Assembly: GCA_002633025.1 (NCBI GenBank)
Contig: NMRB01000078.1
Coordinates: forward strand, 299,927 to 363,926
Direction of reading: 5' to 3'
DNA: 64,000 bases
From: Notospermus geniculatus
Taxonomy: Eukaryota > Nemertea > Pilidiophora > Heteronemertea > Lineidae
How positions within the stretch are numbered: position 1 is the stretch's first letter; the number at the start of each line of letters is the position of its first letter. The notes under the pieces were generated by a model. It saw nothing but the letters and a program-made list of their open reading frames with translations. It did no database searches and had not been told where the DNA came from. Made by a program: the position numbers and the translations under genes. This document shows positions 23,065-35,000 of this stretch, piece by piece.

Positions 23065-26000
23065 CTGAAATGACAACGAGAGAACATCAGTGTCAGGTGA
23101 CAACAAACGTAGGCCTAATGATAGTAAAGCACCATAACCGGGATTCGAACCAGACGCCCAGCTCTCAATTCAATTTGTTTTAATGTGTATGTGGGATATC
23201 CCTCTTCTAACATTCTTCACCCTACAGGGAAACCATCCCTTCAAAACATGAGCACAGATGTTGTTTGTCAGTCACCACAATGCGTAGAGTATTGCAGCAA
23301 GGTCCATCATATTGATTTTATCAGATGCAGATATAAACATGGAAAAAATCATTCAAAACAAACACAGGATTCCATTCATTGTCATGATAATATCAATGAC
23401 GGTTGTTGACGCGAATATGGTAATCTTTATTTCCTCATAAGGTTGAATATCAGCACATCTGATGATAAACAGACTTTATTGTCAAACCACGTGGTGAATG
23501 ACTGCAGCTGTGCCACTTGTCATTCAGTGACGAACGTCTGATGCAATAAGGAAAAGTAGGATTAGAAGGTCTTAGTATAGGGTGCTACAAAACAATTTAA
23601 TCATTCCTCGCAAACAGCCAGTAGAACTTTTTCAGCCCTGCCAAGTGAATCAGGTTACCATGGTTACCGATACAATCACGCCACACTGTCAACTCCTGTG
23701 TCTCGATCCAAGCCTACAGGAAAACCCACAAAAAACATTTCAGCTGCAACAGAACTGAATGTCTCCGGCAATATGTGCCACATGTTGCACGTGTGGTCAT
23801 CCCTCCCTCTCATTCCTGAACACCTGACTCCACAGAGTCTTCGAGGGAGCAAAATTCTCGTATAAATAAAGTAGCCGAGAAAACATCAATGAATGAAATG
23901 AAATGAGATTCATGTGTCTCATATCCAAGCCCAAATTTTCATGTCGAACAAGAAGTAGTTTTACCGACACATAGAACATCTGGTCGTATCAGACGATCAC
24001 TAAATATAGGCAGACACAGACAGAACTGAACACCGGTACTGGTATACAATGACAATCATGTATTGACAGAAGGTTTACTAAAGGACATTTCAGATGATGA
24101 AATGGTGCAGATGATGAAATACACAGTGGTGACTGGTGCTGCCACACTTTAGAAGGAAATGACACTAATTCTTTTAGCAGCTGTTCTCAACCACCAATAA
24201 ACCATGAAATGGCACCTGTCACAACTCTTCTAACCTCATCAGCGCTTCTTATGGCCTTTCAAAGAGACAAAGATTGCTTACCTTTAACCTCTCTAAGACG
24301 CTACTCCTACCAGCCCTCGGAGAACTGGACCCACTGTCAGGGCCTTGATCATCATCGTCCTTTTTGCTCTGAAAGAAACAGACGATGCTGGTGATCAAAT
24401 TCAAAATTATCGCCCAAATTATGCCGATGTTTTGGTTTGTCCACAATCACCTCGCACAAGTTATCCCTCTATGGGCAATTCGTAAGGAATTCAACAATTA
24501 AATGGTGATTTGCCCATTTGGTAGCCGACTCGCCTGAGTGACCTCTCACTTGGAGCAGTGACTCTAGGGAAACCTAAGGAGGATCTACAGTAAATGAGTA
24601 CAACTTGTTCTCAACTACTAACCTGTGATAACGCAATACTGATGGGTGCTTGTCCAAGTTGTTTCTCAAGGTTTGCAATCTCCATGTCTATCCGCTTATA
24701 CTCCTGGTCCACCGCTCGGAACTCACTATCCAAACGTCTCTGCTCCAGAAACGTCTCGGCTTGACATTTCTGATTCCTAATACTCGCCCTGAAAGAGAGA
24801 CGACTCTGAAATTGGGCCTTGACAGGGTCTTAATGGGTGCTTTACGTACAGGGATGTGCCTACCATGGAACAGGGGTCTCAACCCCCTCACTTGGTCCAC
24901 ACCCTACGAGCGTTGCATTGCCTGGTGGTGCTGGGACTTTGGAATCTGCCAAACTGCTCAAGACACCCCATGATCTAATCAAACATTGACTCTAATCTCT
25001 CCATTAAATACATTTAAGACACAAACCTTTCTGATTTTAACTTCTCCAGGTTGCACCGTAACTTTGCAATACTCTCACGGATCTTCTCATGAGGCGTTTT
25101 CTTTTGAGCACGAACTTTACTAAGGTATGATCTGTCAGTCGTCAAACTTGCAAACAGTTCTTTATCCTGATCTATTGTTCTGCCTGTAACGAGGAAATCG
25201 CTCCAAGGTGAGACATCTGTTAAATCCTTTGACAACTCATCCACCAGTACTCGGTATACTCACAGTTTATTGAGACAACATCTGCCATCAGTCCATTGAG
25301 GGTTAAACATGACAAAGAGTATCCCCAGTTAGCTTCAAATCCAAACCTAATGGACCGGGCTTTGATGAAAAGGACATAAGGTTATATCGGGAAATAACGT
25401 CAACTGATTGATTAAGGCAAGCCTGCAGGAGGTATTCAGGGACGATTAGGATCTCGAGTATGAAGCAAGACTTACCAGCAGAGCAAGGCACAACGCTGGG
25501 TGCTGTATTCGTCGTAGACGAAGGGGAGGAAGATACAGAGGTGACAATAGGGGGCGTCTTTGTGGAATTAAAGTCTGAAGAAATAGACACCCGCGGATGG
25601 GAATCCACGGACGATGTCCTAGTGGAATGTTTGCTGGTATTTTCCACGAACGAAGGCGTGCGAGAGGTATAATCCAAAGAAGCACTGAACCCTGGGAAAT
25701 CACTCGGACCCGATGACGTCGTCGTCGTTGACGTGACAGTAATCTGACTTGAGCCTTTATCGGTCTTTGATTCGTACTTGCAGGATGTAAAACTCTTGGT
25801 TGACGTCGTCGTTATGATATGTTTGGTGGATTTATCAGTGGTTTTGTCTTTGACGGTTGGCGACGCTGAGCGAGCTGTGTTTCCGCTGAGGGAAAGGCGT
25901 TTCTGGGCTGCACTTAGGATCTCCTCCACTTCCTATAAAGCAAAGACATCAGGTTACAATTACACGTAAGTCCCGAACTCTTCGATTATTCTGCCAATGA

Positions 26001-29000
26001 ATTAATTTTTAGATCTAAATGCCAACGATTTACTACAATACATGTATTCTCATATCTCCCAATTCTTCCAACAAAATATGATGATATCATACTAAAATTT
26101 GACAAGAGTTTGTGTTTGTCCGCGATTTTCTCCAAGACTGACGAATGGATCGCCCCCAAACTTGGTACACACATGCAGACAGACCTCAGAAGTGTCCTTA
26201 CGAAGCCAGAATTTTGATTTGCCTAATAGATTTTGAAATATTAAGATATAATGAAAATAATAATGCTGTTTACGTCTTTTGATGTCATAACATCACCGAG
26301 ATTTCCGTCGCGTCATCCGTGACATCGGCAACGTCATGTGTGACAGAATGACGTCATTACACCACTCGAACGGGTAGGACGTCAATACGTCCCCCAAGCA
26401 CTAAACGGGTATACTGCCTAGTAATCACAAACTACTGATTAGTACACAAAGTAAACGAAACTGTTGTCACACAGAGAGGAACATAGAACATGCAAGAATG
26501 CAGACAGCAAGGCAAGGCTAAATTCTAGTGTACAAATTGGGCAGCGTCAGGCAGGTTTCTAGGACAATCCCTGGTTTAGCAATTTCAGCAGTCCTCAAAT
26601 AAATGGCGTTCCACTGCTTGAAGTGATATCCCATGCAGGCTTTACGGTAACACATGTACTTCTTCAATGTAGTGAAGGGCTGTGCGTTCTAGGTGCAAGG
26701 CCAAGCAAAGCTGCGTTGTAACCATGTTAAGAAAATGACCTTACATGACCTGACCTTCATCCACCTTGAGTTTCACTCTACGACGCAAAAACGGAGAAAT
26801 GCTAAGCAGCTGTGACGTGAAATAAGAACGTGTTCATGCAATAAAATAACAAATAGCCACCATTAAGGTATCAGGGCTCATGCAACAAACCCCTCAACCC
26901 AGACCAAATCATCCTCCAACAACAGGGATTACCTCGCTCCTCACTCATACTTTGTGTGCAAGTGTTTGAAGGGGAGCGAGACAAAAGCCCTGCTTTGGGA
27001 GGATAGACCAAATTATCTGAGGGAGTCATGTTTTAGGGTTTGTTACATGAGATGATCAACCTACATGTAGCTTTATACAACATCGAGAATCCAACATAAC
27101 AGGTGTAGAAATTGTGCTAAAAAAGGGATGCAAGCATGTGGAGATTGTAATCTTTGTTTCTTGTGATTTTGCAACATCAGTACCCTTGCAAATCATTCCA
27201 GATTAGAAACCATATTTGAAGATGCAAGGGCAGAACTAAGGCCACAACATATATGTACAAAAAAAAAACAACACCAAATGAATGACAAAAGCTAAAAAAA
27301 TATAGGAAATGAACAAGTGAGTGTTCCATTCCAATTACAGTGAGAGCATGCAGGTACGACACCGACTGAAAATAAGATGGTCTGTGATGAAATAGCGATG
27401 GAATCAGAATACTCACGACAGCCAGGCTCTTTTCCTCCCCTTTTTCATTCATGAAGGGACTAATATAAACATCATCATAATCGTCCTCCTGAATTAATTC
27501 ATCTGTATTTGACTGGAAGCGATCGTCGCGGCTCTGGAATCTCTCGTCGATATAACAGTACTCCATACCACCAACCTGGTTCCCACAGCCAGACTCTTTC
27601 TTCAGAGTCTTCACCCAGTCACTCTGGTCTAGGACCGATGGCGCCTGGAAACGAATGTAGACTATTCAATTGAGGATCAAAAACAACAAGACAGACAAAT
27701 ACTGAACCATTTCTCTGTATAATGAGAAAGACAACTACAGCCCGCAGTGAAACCCTACAAGAGTGCTGCCTTCTATGTCATCAAAGAGACAGACCCTGGA
27801 TCATCGCCATGTCTTTGCCAGGACGGGGCAACTGCCTTCCTGAGGTCAGACTATCAGAGGCTCTTGGTAGCTCACCTGATCACTATCAGGTAGGCACCGT
27901 TACTCCACCATTGGCGGACAATCCTTTTAAGTACCAGTACCATACCAGTACCCAAGCAGATATTGATGAATCCCCAGTCCCTTGGATCAGATGTGTCGCA
28001 GACCGCACCGGGAATCAGGAATCGAACCCGGATGTCTCGCTTGCAATGCAGGCATTCTTCCATCAAGCCAAAAGAGGGCCTAACACCTCCTGTTTAATCT
28101 ACCATATTACGCCCCCTTTTCTTTGATCAGAGTCCCTCTGTGATCCATACAAGGCAAAGATAGTCAAAGCCAACATGAGAAAGGAAAGCACCTTTGCCGA
28201 CAATGCCAAATGTCACAGACCGCACCGGGAATCAAACCCGGATATCCTGCATGCAAGGCAGGCATTCTTCCATTGAGCCAAAAGTCGGGACATTAGGCCC
28301 GAGGGCTTAACACCTCCTAAACCTACCACAGATGGAATGTTTGCATCCTCAGTCAGGTTAAGTAAGGCCTACTCCTAGATACCCACCACTGAGTACTTAC
28401 TGACTGACTGATTAATTCATCAGTTGAACTCCCATATCTTACCTCACATAATATAATCCTCTCCACCGTATCGTATATTCTGAAAGTGAGGCTCGAATCT
28501 TGCTGGTCAGTGTGGATATCACAGCCGTGCAGAAGGATGGAGAATATACAGCTATCATCAGGGTGGCCTAAATCGTTGATGTGGAATATCTCCATATGAT
28601 TACGCCGAACCTGACACCAGCGTTTATGCCACTCTTTATCAAGACTCGGGATTTGAACAGTTAATACACCTGAAAAAAGACAGGCGAAGTTGTTTTATAG
28701 GTGTAGAGTCCATTTGTCCTTGATTGAGAGGTGTCCTGGTTACAAAGGAGGGGCGCATGACTGAGGAATCTGATTGCGCTGAATGAGCAGCTCATCTGAG
28801 TTCTACTGAAAGGTTTCAGGATAGACTGGGGTTAAAGTGTGAAGACGGATGACACCTCTACCGTTGTTGATATCAGACTATAAACCCAAACTTTAACTTT
28901 AACTTTAACTTTATTGCGGTTGTCAATAGTTGCCACTATTCTTCACTGATTGGTCACTCTGTTCATTCGTCACCTCACCGACGTACCTGATTTGTCAACT

Positions 29001-32000
29001 CATTCACTAATCACCTCATCCGAGCATGTGATTGGTCAACCTGTTACTGATCACCACTTCCAGTACTTGATTGGTCAACCCATTACTGATCACCACATCC
29101 AAGCTCCTGATTGGTCAACTCATTCACTGATCACCACATTCAATCGCCTGACCGGTTAACCCATTACTGATCACCACATCGAAGAACCTGATAGGTGGAT
29201 CTGTTCACCAAATACCATAGCGAAACTGGTCAATCTGTTACTCAGAAGTACATCATACTGTGTATGATTCTGACTGAAGTGAGAATAGAGTCTGATCTTC
29301 CGTGAGGACCCAGCCGTTTTAAAAGATACCAACCTGATAGCTCTACATCTGTATCTACAGAATTTGATAACTCGGCTAAATCAACTGCCATCTTATAAGC
29401 CTTTTTGCCCTTTTTCTTGCCAAAGGTTCCTAAAAATTCTGTTAATTGAGCACCAATTCCTTTCTTGCCTTTTGATGTGTCATCTGTAAGGAAAGAAACC
29501 GAGGGTTTAACATATCAGAAGCCTCAAGCTAGCAGACTCTGAACACAGTTTTAATGAAGCGCTCCTTTGTCAGAAGTAAGGACTCAACCTCAAACAAGTT
29601 TGTGTAGGCGCAAGAAGAGTGTAACCATACGTAGGTCTTCTCTTGATACTTGGTTCAGAATCATCATCATCAGTCATTTTCACAGTAAGTGGGTGAATCA
29701 CCTGGCAATGGCTCCAATGGCTATCAGAGGTGAACTGCAAGTTCACGCTGCCCAAAATGTCAAGATAACTGCATCTTCCCATAGCAGGGCTTTGAACCTA
29801 ATCATCTTCAACAGTACAGTAACAAATGTATAACACCTAGGGAATGGTCGCATGGAGAAAACTTCCCTTGACCAACATCTTCTCATCAAAATGTCGCCAA
29901 CTCACCTGCTCCTACCCCTCGTAAGATGGGGCTACTCGTCTGTACGCTAGGACTCTTGGAGACGTTAGATAAGCCATCACCGCTACCGCTCTCACTACTG
30001 GAGTAACCCATACTAGGTGACCTAGTATCACACTGTAACAGAAAGGGTATATCAAGGCATTTGTCTACTGGAGTTTGGGCGCATCTGGCGGTGTGGCAAC
30101 TACTTCACGATAACGTCAAGACAACAGGGGTTGGACAGCACTCTTCAGCATTTTGATATTAAACTCTTGAATGATTTACTTTCCAATGAGCCCATTCCAT
30201 CAGTTAATTTCAGTTCTCTCCCCTCCCACCAGTAGGCAGCAGTAGCAAACCTCAGTTGCATTCCTCACACAAGGTATTCATAAAGCACAAATATGTTTAC
30301 AATTAATGGAGTTGTTTGAGTGGATCAATTGGCCATCGGCATGATCTGTGAGACCAGGGAACAACCTGATATATTACCTGGGTGAAGCATTCATAGCAGA
30401 GAGCATGATTTATCGATACCCAATAGAGTGTTTATAGACATATTGATACTGAGCTCTTGGCTGATGATTTCATAGTCTTTGGACCAGTTTAGAATACAGG
30501 ATATTCCTCTAAAAGAGTGCAGCACCTGACGGGACAGTGTCCAGGACGTCCCGCACGTCATTCATGATGTTTTGAGGCGAGACGAAAAGAATCAGATTGT
30601 TTCACGACATCATGATCGCTGAAACAACCGGATTTTTTTTCGAGTCACGTCATGCGTTCAGAAATGACGTGTGGGACGTCATGACGCTGTCCCGTCAGGT
30701 GCTGCGCTCTTTTGGAGTGATAGAGTCTATTGGCACGAATAGGCACCATACCGGTACATAGATTTCATCCTGATGCCTCTCACGAACGACTGTGGCTCTA
30801 AAACTTTGCCATGCCACAAATGCCAGTGATTCCATCTATGAAATGGCAATGAGGGTAAACTTGGCCGGAAGTGGACACAACATAATCTCAAATATCATGA
30901 CTATTGGTCTACAATGTACTTTCTCTTGTCTCTTAATCCCTTCCTTCCAACCAAATATGCACTTTGCTCTCTTTTATTAGCTTATGTAGAGGTGCAGACT
31001 GTGCTCCAAGCAACAGACCAGCTCCCATCAATAGAATCAGACCAGATTTTCACTCTCCGGTTGTTTTTCTTGATCCAACAACGATAATTACCTTTAGGGA
31101 GATCCATTGTGTTGGTGTGATGAAAAGATTCAAGTATCGCATCCATCCTATGGTAATCGGTCGTTGTTAGCGCTCACTCCCTTCGTCACCACACAAAAAC
31201 AGTTTATGATGACGTAGGGAGTGATCGCTAGGAACCAGTGACTACCTCAGGATGTATCACATTATACTTACACTAATTCCACTGTCTGACGCCAAGGCAA
31301 CGCTCCTACCATCCGCTTCATGGCCAGCTGCTGCGTTCAGATGCTGGAATGACAGAAATGACATGACACTTGTCATCCCTTAAGACATTTTTCCAATTCT
31401 TCCCACACAGTGAGACGTTTTCAGTATCGGATACAATTTCAAGAGTAGGAGGCACAAGACTTGCCCAACCTTAGATTTTCCATTCAAAATATGCGCAAAA
31501 GGTCAGAAAATGAGGTTTTGTCTATTTGATATGAGTACCTTAGCTTTTAAGGATCTCCTAATGAGTCTGACTTGCCTGATGCCCCTTTTCATGATAGATT
31601 ACACGAGCGGTAGGATATGAGGAAAGACATCGTGAGGTTATCAGTGGTTCTTAGTGCCAGGGAGTGAGCTAAGGTTGAGGACCACTGATTACCTCAGGAT
31701 ATGATGAGGGCAAGATGCGTCGCTGAGAATCCTGACTGGATGCAAGTCAGGAGATAGGATTACGAAAGTGATCAGTCTTTGAAGCCTCTCTCCACACTTG
31801 GAACACAAACTGATCATAGAAAGACAGATACTCTAACCGGCACTTTCTGGCTCATCGTCAGTGCTGGCACTAGGCTCTGACCACACCTTGGTAAGACTTG
31901 CATCTGACACACAGCCCCAGAAGATTTTGGATGTAACAGGCAAAGCATTTCTATCATTTGCAACAGCAAGTGTTGAACATTTCATCAAAATGATAGAATT

Positions 32001-35000
32001 CTCCAAGGGTTTGGACAATGCATCGTTAGATTTCAGTCAAACATGACTAATGCACTGGCACATTACACTGAATGAAGCTAAAACACATCTGATTATCTGT
32101 TTCAATGAGGCATCGCATGTTTAAACATTTATGTCGGAGTCGACGTTCTGAACGAGCATCAGTGCGACACAACAATCCACTAATGGAAGTAGAGATACAA
32201 AGCCACAGCAGGGCGTACCAACCTCAGCTGTACAGCCATGACAGCATGCAGACAATATCATTCTGAGGAGACCAGGGATCAACCAGCATCGAAAAACCAT
32301 TAGCATCCTCAGGTAAATAGTAGTTCTGATCGCTCACTCTGTCGCCGTGTTTCAGTGCGGTGATGAAGGGAGCGAGTGGGCACAGCCACTGTGTCACAGA
32401 CCGCACCGGGAATTGAACCCGAATCTCCTGCACGCAAGGCAGGCGTTCTTCCATCAAGCCAAAAGTCGTGACGTTAGGCTCGAGGGCCTAAAGCCCCGTT
32501 TATACAGAGCACGGTTTGCGGTCCGGGATCCGGTGTGCGTTTTCCGTCCAGAATGCCTCGATGTATTTTCTTATAACCGTTTATACAGAGCGCGGCCACC
32601 GCACTCGCCGTTCCGGTGCCCGGACGCCGCGCCGCATTGAATGCCTCCAGAGCAATTCCTGTACGGTCGCCGCAACGCCGGACGGTCCTGGACCAATCAG
32701 CGGACTGTTTTAATACCACGTGAAGAAGGAGATTATCACGATTCGCTGCCGTCGAGAAAACCGTGTCCGTTCACCGTATCCTGTTGGAACGACAAGCCGC
32801 ATTCCCGTTTCGGAGGCCGTAACCGTATGCCGGATGCCGGACCGCAAACCGTGCTCTGTATAAACGGGGCTTAACACCTCCTAAATCTACCACAACTGAT
32901 TACCTCAGGATGCCAACTCAGAGATCATTTCAGTGGAATCTGTGGAGTTTATCACTTCAAGGAAGTCACCACTTTTCTGAAATTTTCTTGAAGGCTACGG
33001 GTATACCGAATGCGATATCGCGTGCGACAGGACAACGCATGCGATTTATGCTTTGAGAGCCTTTGTTTGCATGCAGTGCGGTGGAAAATAACAAATCCTT
33101 TGCCGCGCTCGTCAACGCATCGGTATAGGACCTACCCGTAGCCTAAGTCCACCACTTGTCAGATCTTCTCTTTCCAATGAGCATCTTGACATCTCAAAAC
33201 CTAGTTGTCGTTTCCCCTTCCACTATGTTCCCTCCTGGATTGAGTGAGGGTAGGAGTGATAGGAACGCTTGTCAGGGCAATATGACCAATGAGAGCTGGA
33301 ACACAATACTACATTGTGTCTCCATCCAGGACAGCATCCAGTCAGTGTTTGGTGAACTGATGCAACGAATGTTACTGTTAATAGTTGATGAGGTTGCATG
33401 AACGTCACTAAGTGACACATATAGCTGATTGAGTCACCTCACCACTGACTAGAAAATGATATTTGATGTGATAGTATAAGAAGAGATTAAGAAAAAACAT
33501 GTCACAATATTGGAGTAGCTAATCACGGAGTGATAGCCGAGGTTCCTCAAGGGAGACTTCTTATTCGATTATCATCTTCACAACACCTGATAAATGTTTC
33601 AAGATGGCAGCAGACTAAGTGAGCGCTGAGCCCTGAGGGACAGATACGTAGATGTTGAGATTCAAGATCGAAAGTGAACGGTTTATTAGCTGATGATGTT
33701 AGGGTTTTTTCTGATTTGTGAACGTAAGAATCAGTGACAGGCATTTATATCATTGATTGCTTCTGAATGGTAGTATGCCAGGTGTATGAATGTGATGTAG
33801 GTCCATTCATCAAGTAAGAGACCATTCTTGAACTTATTCCTTTACGTGTAGCGACAGCAATGACAGCCTTCATGCCAAATTAATAACTTAGAGCATTCAG
33901 ATAGGTCTAGGTAGAGTTGAAGAGTCACGTCGAGTGTGGAAACGCGATCGATGTATGGCACGTGCCGGTACATGATGTAGGCCTACACACGTGTACATCC
34001 TACTGATCAATCGTTCCCCAGTTCGTCATCTCACTCAGATGCAGCATCCAAACACCGCCATCTTACTTCAACAGATCAAACCAGATACCGTAACCAGTTG
34101 GAAACACTCTGATACTCCCATTGCGTTGCATAACGTTTTTTCCAGTAAGCCCAATGGGTGTGACTGACTCTAGAATAAGTCATTTTACAATGTAAGGTAT
34201 CAGTGGTTCTGAGCGTGCGCTTCCAACGTCACCCCCACTATAAACTGGAGCAACCCACTGGAGCCATCAGCTTCGCAGAAGGGATAAATCTGTATGCCAA
34301 GAGATGCATTGAATGAATACACCATCCACAGTGTGTACCATGCAAGCCGCAGCAGCGGGAAGCTTACTCCATCACAGTTAATTAATTGCAAACAATTGCA
34401 GTATGGGAAAATCAATCAGAGCGATATCTGGATTAGATAATGCATGAAGTATTACACGATGCCAAGCGATGGGGTACAGGGTCCATGTTTGTTAATGAAA
34501 GGATGTGTAGCAACATAGATGTGGCCATCTCGATGCAGCATCACAAATGTGATTTTCTCCAGTGATAACAGATGCTTTTGTCGCACGTGATCATCATTGG
34601 TGACTATTATTGCTGTCGATCACTACCCAAACATGCAGACTTCTTTCAACCTCTTTTTTTTGTTGTAAAGCCTTTTGAATTTTGTTCAAAGCCTGATCTG
34701 TCAATATGTATGTCAGTTGTTGCTTGCTGATACTGACATATCAGGGCCAAGAATCAATTAAGTACCGGTACTTCATAACATGGCCAAGAATCACGAATGA
34801 ACCAGAGGCCAATATTGTCAATATGAAATCAGAACAAGGCTAAGATTCATCATGAATGAACCATTCAATAAGTCTATTGTCGATATGGAACCCCTCAACA
34901 ACAATGCCGAGATTCACTTGAACGAATCATTTCAATGAGGCCTACTGGCAACATGGAACCGTCGTAAAGCGGGGTTCATTGGCACACGTTGCGTTGTCGT

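Larger units (their letters stand above)
17213..24301 (+). repeat. Tandem segmental duplication, copy 2
   Basis: Direct copy of 10338-17122. It continues without a break into the complete AFAP-like exon 17, so this copy is the one joined to the gene. It differs from copy 1 by scattered substitutions, an insertion of about 600 bp at 19748-20360 replacing about 75 bp, loss of one SINE unit, and a gap in a poly-C tract at 22501-22622. Confidence 0.93.

Noticed and set aside
28950-29159. Plus-strand frame with repeated IGQPITDHH
   Set aside because: Caused by the 40-bp minisatellite.
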